From JAGMXM01 sp964458325 (GTDB lineage Bacteria > Verrucomicrobiota > Verrucomicrobiia > Limisphaerales > UBA1319), in NCBI GenBank assembly GCA_964458325.1, contig CAYWIM010000008.1, forward strand, positions 9,157 through 73,156: 64,000 nt of DNA, given 5' to 3'. Positions 16,499-25,041 of the stretch are shown piece by piece. Numbering within the stretch: the stretch's first letter is position 1; the number at the start of each line of letters is the position of its first letter. Position numbers and translations under genes: made by a program. Under the pieces are notes generated by a model. The model searched no databases, had not been told where the DNA came from, and saw nothing but the letters and a program-made list of their open reading frames with translations.

Positions 16499-18340
16499 TT
16501 GATCAAGCCTATCCTGCAGCTGTTCGGCTCGCTGAAGCTGGGGGTCTCGCTTCTGGCGGCCTTGTCGGTGGTGTTGATCGCCGCCACGATCTACGAGTCC
16601 CGGACATCGACTCGAGCCGCCCAGATGCTGTTCTATCAAAGCGGCTGGTTCATCGCCCTTCTCTTCGGGCTGGGAGCGAACGTGCTGTGCGCCGCCCTGG
16701 CCCGATACCCGTGGAAACGGCATCAATGGGGCTTTGCGGTCACGCACCTGGGCATCGTCGTGCTGCTGATGGGCTCGATCATCGGCCTGCTGTTCGGATT
16801 GGAGGGCACCCTGAGCCTGATCGAGGGCGGGGCGGCGGAATCGGCGATCAAGCTGGATTACGAGGTCCTGCTGATTCGATCCCGGTCGGCGGGGGACGCG
16901 ATCGAGGTCCCGCTCGATACGGAGCGGCATCCGGTTTCTGCGGGCGAGAGGCGACGCCTCCGGACGCGGGGCTTGCCGATCCGCCTCGAGCTTCTGGCCG
17001 TGCATCCCCACAGCCGCTCGGAGCTGGTGGTGAGCGAGGGCGGGACGAACCGCAACGCGGCCGTGCGGTTCACCCTCCGAAGCCCCATGGGCGAAGGCAG
17101 CCAGCCGTTCGAGGTGTCCGACTGGCTTGTCGAGCTCGATCCGGAGCGCCAGGGGCTGGCTCTGGGCCCCGCCCGGTTCGGGATCGAGCGCGTGAGCACC
17201 CCGGAGGAGCTGGAGCGGAGGCTGCAGCCGCCCCCGGCAGCGTCCGCGGCCGGCAAGGGAATCCTGTCGATCGCTTTCGATGGCCAAGACTATGCGCTGC
17301 CCGTCGAGCAGCACCTCGGACGCCCCTATCAGTCCCCCGACGGCACGGTGCGCATTCTCATCAAAGATTATTATGCCGATTTCCGGATGAACACCCAGAC
17401 GCGAGAACCTTCGTCCGTGTCCGATCAGCCCAACAATCCGGCGGTGCTGTTCGAGCTGACCTCGGGCGAGGGCCGCTGCGTGGGCTTCAGCTTCGCCCAT
17501 TTCCCGGACATGGCCATCTACAAGAACGAGAACATGGGCGAGAACGCGGTGCGAGCTGTATACCGGTTCGAGCTGCTCGATGGGACGGGGCCTCGAGGGG
17601 GCCGGTCGCACACGCTGACCTTTCTGGCCGGGCCCGAGGACCAGCTTCACTTCGTGTCTCGCGCGCAGCCGTCCGCGCACAAGGCAGGCTCGGTCAAGCC
17701 GGGAGAGACCATCGATCTGGGCTGGCCCATCCCCGCGACGGTCACCGTCGACGCCATCATTCCCCGGCCGCGGCTCGAAACGCGGGTCGTGCCGGCCTCC
17801 GTCGAGCCGGGGGCTCGTTTCGCCTTGCCGGCCGTGGCGCTCGGGCTCCACCAGGAGGGCGAATCGGTCGAGACGCTGGTGCGCTGGGGCGAGCCCGCCA
17901 CCGTGAGGATGGGCCCGGCGACCTATGACCTTCGATATGCCTATGCGGAGCGGCCCCTGGGCTTTGCGGTGTCGCTGAAGAAGTTTTCGGCGCCGCGTTA
18001 CGAGGGCACCGAGATGCCGGCGAGCTTCGAAAGCGAGGTGCGCGTCGAGAACCGGCGGAATGGCGAGGCGATCGAGCGGAAGGTTTGGATGAACCATCCG
18101 CTGACCTACCAGGGGTATCGGATCTCGCAGGCCAGCTACCAGGAAGGCACGGATGGAGAGCCGGACCGGTCGATCCTTCAGGTCGTGCGCGACCCGGGAT
18201 GGCCGCTGAAGGCGGCAGGATCCATCCTGATCGTCCTCGGCATCGGGCTGATGTTCTTGCGGAAAACCGGGAGCTCGAAGGCGCAAGCCGGCTCGGCGGC
18301 GGCGTCTGGATTCCCGGCGTCGGATCCAGGCGGACGGTGA
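16499..18340 (+). CDS. resB: ResB-like cytochrome c biogenesis protein
   Basis: System II cytochrome c maturation component that, with CcsA, delivers heme and holds apocytochrome on the periplasmic side. Three N-terminal membrane segments (LGVSLLAALSVVLIAATIYES, WFIALLFGLGANVLCAALA, FAVTHLGIVVLLMGSIIGLLF) carry the family's SLKLG and THLG patterns. A long periplasmic domain follows, then a final helix (AGSILIVLGIGLMFL). The start is best placed at TTG 16499, with AGGGGGA at 16484-16490; an in-frame GTG at 16448 overlaps the epimerase stop but lacks a comparable site. About 613 residues. The CcsA gene follows after about 30 bases. The apocytochrome genes are not in this window. Confidence 0.85.
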   Translation: MIKPILQLFGSLKLGVSLLAALSVVLIAATIYESRTSTRAAQMLFYQSGWFIALLFGLGANVLCAALARYPWKRHQWGFAVTHLGIVVLLMGSIIGLLFGLEGTLSLIEGGAAESAIKLDYEVLLIRSRSAGDAIEVPLDTERHPVSAGERRRLRTRGLPIRLELLAVHPHSRSELVVSEGGTNRNAAVRFTLRSPMGEGSQPFEVSDWLVELDPERQGLALGPARFGIERVSTPEELERRLQPPPAASAAGKGILSIAFDGQDYALPVEQHLGRPYQSPDGTVRILIKDYYADFRMNTQTREPSSVSDQPNNPAVLFELTSGEGRCVGFSFAHFPDMAIYKNENMGENAVRAVYRFELLDGTGPRGGRSHTLTFLAGPEDQLHFVSRAQPSAHKAGSVKPGETIDLGWPIPATVTVDAIIPRPRLETRVVPASVEPGARFALPAVALGLHQEGESVETLVRWGEPATVRMGPATYDLRYAYAERPLGFAVSLKKFSAPRYEGTEMPASFESEVRVENRRNGEAIERKVWMNHPLTYQGYRISQASYQEGTDGEPDRSILQVVRDPGWPLKAAGSILIVLGIGLMFLRKTGSSKAQAGSAAASGFPASDPGGR

Positions 18341-18371
18341 AGCGCTGTTGCCATCGATGGATAGTCACTGC

Positions 18372-20066
18372 ATGAAACTGCACATGATATTGGCGGGAGC
18401 CCTGGCTCTGGCAGCATCCTCGGCGAGCGCCTTGGATCTCCGCCCGCTCGAATCGGTTGCCATCCAGGAAGGCGGCCGCAAAAAGCCGCTGGCAACCCAT
18501 GCTCGAGAGACCCTCCAAAAACTGGGCGGCCGATCGACCTGGCAGGCCGATGACGGCCGCCGGGTCGAGGCCATGGAATGGATCGCCCGCGTCATGTGGG
18601 GGGAGGAAGACTGGGAGGGGGCCCGCCTGATGCGGTGCGGCTACATCCCGCTGAAGCAGCGCCTTGGCCTGCCTGTCGATCGGCGCTGGTTCGGTTTCGC
18701 CGAGCTGTCCGGCAACGCCGAGCTCCGGAAGATCCTCGACGACCTGGCCGCCCAGCGCGAGACGAAGCTGCGCGCCGACTGGTCGAAGCTCGAGACCGAG
18801 GCCAGCGCGCTTTTCGAAAAGCTCCGCCTCTTTCAAGAGATCGTTCAGGGGCGCACGCTCCGGCTCATCCCGCCGCCCGGAGGCGCCGATGGCGCATGGC
18901 TCACCGTGGCCGAGGCCCCGGCGGCGCATCCGGCCCAGGCCGAAGCCATCCGATCCGCCTACCAGGCAATGGGAGACGCGTGGAAATCGGGCAGCGACGC
19001 CGAGTTCGCGGGGGCGATCGGCCGGTTCCGGGAGCTGTGCCGCGGCCTGTCGCCGGGCGCCTATCCGACCGACCAGGAATTGCGGAGAGAGCTGACGTAT
19101 CAGCGGCTCCACCCGTTTCGGCTGGCGTGGATGGCCTATTTGGCGGCGTTCATCCTCATGGCGCCGGCGGTTCGCGGCGCCGGCTGGCGCGGCTGGATGT
19201 ATCGGGCGGCTCTGGGCATGTTTGTGGCGGGCCTGGCTTTGCAGGCTTACGGGTTCACGCTGCGCTCCCTGATCGCGGGGCGCGCGCCGGTCACCAACAT
19301 GTACGAGGTGATGCTCTTCGCGGCGTTCGGGGCGTCCCTGCTCGCGCTGATCTTCGAGCTGCTCCATCGATCGCGGTTTTTTGTGATGGCGGCATCGGCG
19401 GTCTCGGTGCTGGCCTTGGTCCTGGCGGACAACCTGCCCGCCGTGCTGAACCCGTCGATCCAGCCGCTGGTTCCGGTCCTGCGCTCGAACTACTGGCTGA
19501 CTGTTCACGTCCTCACGATCACGCTGGGCTATGCGGCGTTTCTGCTGGCGATGGGGCTGGGGCACATCGTGATCGGCTATTACGTTTGGAAGCCGGCCGC
19601 CCGCCAGCGCATCGACGAGCTCACCGGATTTAATTACCGCACGATGCAGATCGGCCTGTTCTTTCTCGTGGCCGGCACCATCCTCGGGGGCGTGTGGGCC
19701 AACGATTCCTGGGGCAGGTTCTGGGGGTGGGACCCGAAGGAGACGTGGGCGCTGATCGCCATCCTGGTCTACCTGGTGGTGCTCCACGGACGCCACACCG
19801 GCTGGATGGGCGATTTCGCCCTCAACGCCGCCTCCATCCTTTGTTTTCAATCCATCATCATGGCGGCCTACGGGGTGAATTTCGTGCTGGGCAAGGGATT
19901 GCACAGCTACGGATTCGGCGCGGGCGGCGAGCTGGCAGTGGCGTGCTACGTGCTGGCGGAGCTTCTGCTCGTGGCGATGGCTACCTGGCGATTCCGGAGC
20001 TCGGGAGGCGCCTCCGGCGGCTCGGCCGATCCGGGCCCGCCAGCCGCCGGAGCCGGGCCAGATTGA
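18372..20066 (+). CDS. ccsA: CcsA-like cytochrome c assembly protein with N-terminal periplasmic domain
   Basis: Heme-handling partner of ResB. The C-terminal half has about eight membrane helices with the WWD-type heme motif WGRFWGWDPKETWALI near residue 455 and flanking histidines (VHVLTITLGYAA, LHGRHTGWMGD) that ligate heme. Ahead lies a signal peptide (MKLHMILAGALALAASSASA) and a roughly 225-residue soluble domain starting RPLESVAIQEGGRKKPL, a form seen in Verrucomicrobia, Planctomycetes and Bacteroidetes. The frame is open from 18348, but ATG 18372 begins the signal peptide. The last 86 bases overlap the convergent endonuclease IV gene. Confidence 0.9.
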   Translation: MKLHMILAGALALAASSASALDLRPLESVAIQEGGRKKPLATHARETLQKLGGRSTWQADDGRRVEAMEWIARVMWGEEDWEGARLMRCGYIPLKQRLGLPVDRRWFGFAELSGNAELRKILDDLAAQRETKLRADWSKLETEASALFEKLRLFQEIVQGRTLRLIPPPGGADGAWLTVAEAPAAHPAQAEAIRSAYQAMGDAWKSGSDAEFAGAIGRFRELCRGLSPGAYPTDQELRRELTYQRLHPFRLAWMAYLAAFILMAPAVRGAGWRGWMYRAALGMFVAGLALQAYGFTLRSLIAGRAPVTNMYEVMLFAAFGASLLALIFELLHRSRFFVMAASAVSVLALVLADNLPAVLNPSIQPLVPVLRSNYWLTVHVLTITLGYAAFLLAMGLGHIVIGYYVWKPAARQRIDELTGFNYRTMQIGLFFLVAGTILGGVWANDSWGRFWGWDPKETWALIAILVYLVVLHGRHTGWMGDFALNAASILCFQSIIMAAYGVNFVLGKGLHSYGFGAGGELAVACYVLAELLLVAMATWRFRSSGGASGGSADPGPPAAGAGPD

Positions 20067-20877
20067 CCACGTCCTCGTGCAGATCGGCGGACTTCGGCGT
20101 CTCGAGGCAGCCAGGATGGTTCCGGAGCCGCGGGTCCCCGACGATGGGGCCGAAGGCGGCTGCGCCGATCTTGCCCTCGCCGATCCCGGCATGCCGGTCC
20201 ACCCGCGAGCCCAGACCCGCCTTCGAGTCGTTCAGGTGCAGGGCGAGCAGCTCTCGAAGCCCGATCCGCCGGTCGATTTCATCCAGAACAGCGCTCCAGC
20301 CTCGAGGCGAACGCACGTCATACCCGGCGGCGAAGCAGTGGGCGGTATCCAGGCAAACCCCGAGGCGGCGGGGGGACTCGACGCCCTCGTAGATGGCGGC
20401 GAGGTGGGCGAACGAGGCGCCGAGGCAGGTCCCCTGGCCCGCGGTATTCTCCAGCGCCACCCGCACCGGGGAATGGGAGGTTGCCCGGATCGCTTCGTCG
20501 AGGCCGCGGATGATCTGGCGGATGCCGGCGGATTCGCCCTGGCCCAGGTGCGCCCCCGGATGGAGCACAAGGAAAGGGATCTCGAGGGCGGCAGCCAGAT
20601 CGATTTCGACAATCAACGACGAGATCGACCGATCGCGCCGCGAGGAGGAGGGCCCCGCCAGGTTGATCAGGTAGCCGGCATGGCCGAATACGCAGTGGAA
20701 CCGTCCCTCGGACCGCGCTTGGGCGAAACGCCGGATCTCCTCCGGACGGGGCGATCGGCCAGCCCATTGCCGGCAATTCTTGACGAAGAGCTGAACGACC
20801 TCGCATCCGATGCCCGAGCCGCGTTCGAGCGCCCGCCACCATCCGCCGCCGGCCGGCATGTGCGCCCCGAGCTTCAC
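19981..20877 (-). CDS. nfo: Endonuclease IV (AP endonuclease)
   Basis: DNA-repair enzyme that cuts 5' to abasic sites using three zinc ions. A GTG at 20877 starts VKLGAHMPAGGGWWRAL, the normal N-terminus. Metal and catalytic blocks are FLVLHPGAHLG, VALENTAGQG, GVCLDTAHCFAAGYD and the signature LNDSKAGLGSRVDRHAGIG. At 298 residues it is slightly longer than usual because a basic Arg/Ser-rich tail of about 20 residues runs 86 bases into the convergent ccsA gene. The GTG overlaps the stop of the upstream acyltransferase gene, so translation is coupled to a metabolic operon. Confidence 0.94.
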   Translation of the reverse strand: MKLGAHMPAGGGWWRALERGSGIGCEVVQLFVKNCRQWAGRSPRPEEIRRFAQARSEGRFHCVFGHAGYLINLAGPSSSRRDRSISSLIVEIDLAAALEIPFLVLHPGAHLGQGESAGIRQIIRGLDEAIRATSHSPVRVALENTAGQGTCLGASFAHLAAIYEGVESPRRLGVCLDTAHCFAAGYDVRSPRGWSAVLDEIDRRIGLRELLALHLNDSKAGLGSRVDRHAGIGEGKIGAAAFGPIVGDPRLRNHPGCLETPKSADLHEDVVNLARLRRLAGPDRPSRRRRLPSSGIAR

Positions 20878-22109
20878 AGCCGATCGGGCTGGTTCAGCAG
20901 CTCGGCGATGCGGGTCAGCAGGCGTCCGGCCGCGCCGCCATCGAGCACCCGGTGATCGAAGCTGAGCGTGATCTCGGCTTCGATCACCGAGACGAATTGC
21001 CCCGCTCCGGCATCCCATCGGGGCGCGGGCCGGCCAGCGCCCAGGCCCAGAACCAGCGTTTGTTCGGGCAGGGGGATCGGCGTGGCCCACGTGAGGCCGA
21101 ACGTGCCGTAATTGGTGACGGTCGCGATCGACCCGCCCGTGGCATCGACGGGCAGCTGGCGGAGGCGGGCCATGGCGACGAGCTGGTTGTAGAGCCGGTT
21201 GAGCTCGCCCAGGGACCGGTGGTCCACGTCGCGGATCACGGGGACCAGCACGCCGTCCTCGGCCTCGACGGCGAAGCCGATGTCGATGGTCGACGGGTGG
21301 ACGATGCGATTGCCGACGAGGCGGCCGGCAGGCGCGCTGTTTTCCGCTAGGGCCAGCGCCAAGGCGCGCAACGCATAGAGGGTGGGGCCGGGCTTGGGAT
21401 CGCACGTCTTGCGGTGGCGGAGGACGGCATCCAGGCAGACGGGAAGCCCGACCGTGGCCAGCGGGCGCGTCCAGCTGCGGCGCATGGCGTCGGCCACCGC
21501 CACGCGCATGGCGGAAGCCGGGCTGAGCCGCTTCTGCTCGAGCCGGTTCAGGAATTTCTCGAAGTCGTCGATGGTCACTCGGCCTCCAGCGCCGCTGCCG
21601 GCGACTCCGGCCAGATCCGCGGCGTGCAGGCCGAGCTCGGCCATCCGCGCCTTCATGCGCGGAGACATGTAGCTGGCGCCCCCGACCTGCGCGGGCACCG
21701 GCAGCCCGCGCACCGTCGGCTCGACCCGCTTCACATCCGGAGGAGCAGTCAGCAGCGACGGGGGGCCGGACTCGGCCGGGGCCGGCGCCAGGCTCGACGG
21801 CGGCCGCATCTCGTCCGCCCCGCCGAGCCCTTGGGCGTCTTCGCGATGGACCTCGATGTAGCCCAGGACAGCGCCCACAGGATAGCTGCGATCGGGATCG
21901 GCGATGCGCTGCACAAGCCGTCCCGAGCACGGGGACGTGACGGCCAGGGTCGCTTTGTTGGTTTCGACTTCCATGACCTCCTGGTCGGCGGCGACTTCGT
22001 CGCCTTCCGCCACCCTCCACCGGATGACGCGGGCTTCGGCGATGGACTCGCCGAGTTGCGGCATGATGAGGGGGAGGCGAGTCGTGGGCGCGGGAGGCAT
22101 CGGGGTCAT
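20874..22109 (-). CDS. 2-oxoacid dehydrogenase E2 (dihydrolipoyl acyltransferase)
   Basis: Core acyltransferase of a pyruvate or branched-chain type dehydrogenase complex, 411 residues. The single lipoyl domain has its lysine in EVETNKATLAV near residue 52. A peripheral subunit-binding domain follows (YMSPRMKARMAELGLHAADL, near 145, ending GRVTIDDF). The catalytic domain ends with the active-site FDHRVLDGGAAGRLL near residue 393. Ala/Pro-rich linkers join the domains. The gene is third in an E1 alpha, E1 beta, E2 order and its stop overlaps the endonuclease IV start. No E3 lipoamide dehydrogenase is in the window. The substrate (pyruvate, branched 2-oxoacids or acetoin) cannot be fixed. Confidence 0.94.
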   Translation of the reverse strand: MTPMPPAPTTRLPLIMPQLGESIAEARVIRWRVAEGDEVAADQEVMEVETNKATLAVTSPCSGRLVQRIADPDRSYPVGAVLGYIEVHREDAQGLGGADEMRPPSSLAPAPAESGPPSLLTAPPDVKRVEPTVRGLPVPAQVGGASYMSPRMKARMAELGLHAADLAGVAGSGAGGRVTIDDFEKFLNRLEQKRLSPASAMRVAVADAMRRSWTRPLATVGLPVCLDAVLRHRKTCDPKPGPTLYALRALALALAENSAPAGRLVGNRIVHPSTIDIGFAVEAEDGVLVPVIRDVDHRSLGELNRLYNQLVAMARLRQLPVDATGGSIATVTNYGTFGLTWATPIPLPEQTLVLGLGAGRPAPRWDAGAGQFVSVIEAEITLSFDHRVLDGGAAGRLLTRIAELLNQPDRL

Positions 22110-22115
22110 GCGGGC

Positions 22116-23081
22116 TCAGGTTTCAAGGGCGCGGCGCGCGGCCGCCGCGATGCTGCGAGCGGTGGGCCGGTGCGCCGCCCAGAGGTTGGGATGATACGGT
22201 ATCGGCGTGTCCTTGGCATTGATGCGCTGGGGGGGGGCGTCCAGGAGATGCAACCCCTCGGTGGCGACTCGGGCGACGATTTCGGCAGTCACCCCTCCCC
22301 ACGGCCAGGCCTCCCCCACCGCCAGCAACCGCCCGGTCCGCGCCACCGATGCCATCACGGTGTCGGTGTCGAGCGGCTTGATGACGCGCAGATCGACGAC
22401 CTCGATCTCGTAGCCCTCGGCCGCAAGGTCTTCGGCCGCCGCCAGCGCCTCGTGGACCATGGCGCTGTACGTCACCAGGGTCATGTCCCGCCCCGGCCGA
22501 GTGATCCGAGCCTTGCCGGCCGGCAGGGCCGTCTCCGGAAGCCGGTCCGCTTTGAGATGATAATACAGGAGTTTGTGCTCGCAAAAAATGACGGGGTCGT
22601 CCAGCGCCACCGCTTCGATCAGCATCGAGTAGACGTCCTCGACGGTCCCTGGCGCCATCACCAGCAGGCCGGGCATGTGCGCGTAGAGCGCTTCCAGGCA
22701 CTGGCTGTGGAACGGCCCGCCGCCCGACGTGCCCCCCGACGGCAGCCGTATGACCAGCGGGCAGGGCACCCCCGTCCTCCAATACAGGGTCGCCGCCTGG
22801 TTCACGATCTGGTTGAAACCGGGCATCGAGAAGTCGGCGAACTGGATCTCGACGATGGGCCGCATGCCCTCGATCGCGGCGCCGATCGCGGCGCCGACCA
22901 TGGCGTCTTCGCTGATCGGAGCGTCGATCACTCGGCCGGGGAACTGCTCGGCGAGATTCTTCGTGGCCTTGAACGCGCCGCCGAACATGCCGACATCCTG
23001 GCCGTAAATGAACACGCGCGGATCTTCCGCCAGGACGCGGGCCTGGGCCAGCCGGATGGCCTCGAGATAAGTGATGCTCAT
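22116..23081 (-). CDS. 2-oxoacid dehydrogenase E1 component, beta subunit
   Basis: A 321-residue transketolase-like subunit pairing with the E1 alpha product to decarboxylate 2-oxoacids with thiamine diphosphate. It opens with MSITYLEAIRLAQARVL and carries VFIYGQDVGMFGGAF, VIDAPISEDAMVGAAIG with the TPP-activating Glu, EIQFADFSMPGFNQIVNQAA, and the C-terminal IEVVDLRVIKPLDTDTV block. ATG 23081 overlaps the E1 alpha stop by four bases. The E2 start follows six bases after its stop. The frame is open upstream to 23246, but that part overlaps E1 alpha. Confidence 0.95.
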   Translation of the reverse strand: MSITYLEAIRLAQARVLAEDPRVFIYGQDVGMFGGAFKATKNLAEQFPGRVIDAPISEDAMVGAAIGAAIEGMRPIVEIQFADFSMPGFNQIVNQAATLYWRTGVPCPLVIRLPSGGTSGGGPFHSQCLEALYAHMPGLLVMAPGTVEDVYSMLIEAVALDDPVIFCEHKLLYYHLKADRLPETALPAGKARITRPGRDMTLVTYSAMVHEALAAAEDLAAEGYEIEVVDLRVIKPLDTDTVMASVARTGRLLAVGEAWPWGGVTAEIVARVATEGLHLLDAPPQRINAKDTPIPYHPNLWAAHRPTARSIAAAARRALET

Positions 23082-24151
23082 GCGGGCGGGGCCGGATAGC
23101 CGTCGCGAAAGCCCTCGGAGGCGATGGCGGTCCAGGTCTCCTGATACGGATCGGGCTGTGGATCGCGCTGGACCGCGGCCAGCGCAGCCTCGACCTGGGT
23201 CTGCGCCTCGTGCCGCCATCGGGCCAGATCCGCCGCCGAAGCCCATCCGGATCGGATCAGGATCTCCCCGGCGACCTGCAGACAGTCCCGGCCCAGCTCC
23301 GACGCCTTCAAGGCCGGGTCCACGTAGCTGGCGTCGTCATGCTCCCCGTGGCCGCACAGCCGCAGAAGGCGGGCGACGATCATCTGAGGTCCCTGGCCCG
23401 ACCGCGCCCGGCCGACGGCATCGGTCACCACCCGAATGCACTCGAGCAGGTGGGTGCCATCGACCGAATGGCCTTGGACGCCATAGCCGATGGCCCGGTC
23501 GGCCAGCGATTGGCAGGCGAACTGGCGGCAGGTGGGCGTCGAGTAAGCGTATTGGTTGTCCGCGATAACCAGCACCAGCGGGAGACGCTCGATGGCGGCC
23601 TGGTTGATCCCTTCGTGGAACGAGCCGGTCGACGTGCCGCCATCACCCAGACAGGCGGCGCCCACCGACCCGGATCGCCCCTGGAGGCGCCGGGCCAGCA
23701 GCATGCCGTTGACCACCGCGATCATCGCTCCCAGATGGCTGATCATCGGCAGCAGGCCGTCCCGCGGGCGCCCGCGATGGACATTGCCGTCGCGCGCTCG
23801 CATGGGACCCAGCGGCGAGCCCAGGCACGTCCGGAGCGCCTCCAATAGCGTCTCCCCAAAGGCCAGCCGCCCCGCCGTATCCCGAATCAGCGGCGCGAAG
23901 ATGTCGCCCCGCTGCAAGGCGACGCCGATGGCCGTGCTGAGCGCCTCCTGGCCGCGGCTCAGAAACACCCCTCCGTGGATCTTGCCGCCGCGGTACAGAC
24001 TCGCCAGCTTGTCGTCCAGCACCCGCGCCAATACCATCCAGCGGAACGCCGATCGGCACCGGTCCGCCTCCATCGAGATGGCGGGGCTGTGGCCGGGCGC
24101 ACCGGCTTCTGGAGGCCGGGACTCAGTCGGACATTGGATTGGATCGTCCAT
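23078..24151 (-). CDS. 2-oxoacid dehydrogenase E1 component, alpha subunit
   Basis: The thiamine-diphosphate-binding subunit, 357 residues. Key blocks are YRGGKIHGGVFLSRGQEA near residue 53, the DGNVHRGRPRDGLLPMISHLG region near 115, and the TPP motif ACLGDGGTSTGSFHEGINQA near 160 with the GDG and the Asn that bind Mg-TPP. GYGVQGHSVDGTHLLE and RLCGHGEHDDASYVDP follow; the phosphorylation-loop-like region matches bacterial branched-chain types. About 30 N-terminal residues ahead of the helix SAFRWMVLARVLDDKL are not conserved. It is first in the operon, divergent from the DUF1232-like gene with 137 bases between them. Confidence 0.94.
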   Translation of the reverse strand: MDDPIQCPTESRPPEAGAPGHSPAISMEADRCRSAFRWMVLARVLDDKLASLYRGGKIHGGVFLSRGQEALSTAIGVALQRGDIFAPLIRDTAGRLAFGETLLEALRTCLGSPLGPMRARDGNVHRGRPRDGLLPMISHLGAMIAVVNGMLLARRLQGRSGSVGAACLGDGGTSTGSFHEGINQAAIERLPLVLVIADNQYAYSTPTCRQFACQSLADRAIGYGVQGHSVDGTHLLECIRVVTDAVGRARSGQGPQMIVARLLRLCGHGEHDDASYVDPALKASELGRDCLQVAGEILIRSGWASAADLARWRHEAQTQVEAALAAVQRDPQPDPYQETWTAIASEGFRDGYPAPPA

Positions 24152-24288
24152 TCGTGCGGCCGCTCTCGCGAGGGCGGTCTGCCTATGCGCTCACTACCTG
24201 CAACGCTTTACCCTGAAATGGGGTCCAGCGTCAACGCTCCGGCAGAATCTGGTTTACTCGATCGAGCCCCGACAGTAAGCTCGCGCGC

Positions 24289-24693
24289 ATGGCTGAGATT
24301 GTCGATTTTATCCGTCGGGGGGCGATGCTGATAACGCCGGCGATCCTGGAAAAGATCCACCGCAAACTGCCGTTGTGGAAGGCGGAGTACTCCCAGATCC
24401 AATCGCCCGAGTACCCCCATCTGGCGGAGCAATTGATGTTCCTGACCAATGTGGTCGAGGACTTTGCCGACGGCGTGGCCAAGGACATACCCTACGTGAC
24501 GATCGCCCAGGCGATCTTCGCGCTCTCCTATGCCCACAAGAGCGTCGACATCATCCCCGACACCGTCCCCGACATGGGGCATGCGGACGACTCGAGCGTC
24601 GTGCGCGCCGTCCTGATTCAGAACGAAAAGGTCCTCGCCAAGCGCGCCCTCGAACAGGGCTGCAACTGGTCTCGAATCACCTCCAAGCCTTAG
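24289..24693 (+). CDS. DUF1232 (YkvA)-like small protein
   Basis: A 134-residue protein whose second half matches the YkvA/DUF1232 pattern. IPYVTIAQAIFALSYAHKSVDIIPDTVPDMGHADD contains the hallmark of a hydrophobic helix followed by VDIIPD and an Asp-Asp turn (near residues 69-102). The usual hydrophobic helix is only moderately apolar here, so membrane association is uncertain. The first half is helical and charged. Function of the family is unknown. It lies between a divergent dehydrogenase operon and the convergent tRNA gene. Confidence 0.65.
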   Translation: MAEIVDFIRRGAMLITPAILEKIHRKLPLWKAEYSQIQSPEYPHLAEQLMFLTNVVEDFADGVAKDIPYVTIAQAIFALSYAHKSVDIIPDTVPDMGHADDSSVVRAVLIQNEKVLAKRALEQGCNWSRITSKP

Positions 24694-24747
24694 TGGCCCG
24701 TTTCACAAATACGTTCACGCATCCTGGCAGCGACCGCTAAGAAAGCG

Positions 24748-24823
24748 TGGTGGGCGATGAGGGATTCGAACCCCCGACCTACTGCGTGTAAAGCAGACGC
24801 GCTAACCGCTGCGCCAATCGCCC
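24748..24823 (-). tRNA. tRNA-Val (anticodon TAC)
   Basis: Read on the minus strand, a full cloverleaf is seen. The acceptor stem GGGCGAT pairs with ATCGCCC, the D arm is GCGCAGCGGTTAGCGC, and the anticodon loop TTTACAC gives anticodon TAC for valine. The T arm carries GGTTCGAATCC. CCA is encoded at 24748-24750. The anticodon stem TCTGC/GCAGT has one T-T mismatch at its top pair. It starts at 24823 and is transcribed toward the DUF1232-like gene. Confidence 0.95.
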
Positions 24824-25041
24824 ACTCGGCCTTTCGCCCCCGTTTTCGCTCTGCGGGACCGAGGATTGCCGAACTCCCATTATGCCTGGTCCCCGCCGGC
24901 GGGCAAGCCCGACTGCATGGACCGTGCCTACCCTTCGGCTTCAAGCGTGCAGCCAGGGCGTGCGCCCGTCGCCGCCGCAAAAGCGCCATTGTCGTCGAGA
25001 TCGACTCGCGATATGTTGAGCCTCAAGGCGTCGTGTGCGGG

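Noticed and set aside
20878..22020. Open frame continuing upstream of endonuclease IV across most of the E2 gene
   Set aside because: It is an Arg/Pro/Ala-rich alternate frame of the E2 coding region with no family resemblance; E2 is supported by all its domains.
24757..25041. N-terminal extension of the TPR peptidase reading frame back to 24757
   Set aside because: The extension reads through the tRNA-Val gene in antisense and has no signal peptide; ATG 25042 starts a clean signal peptide.
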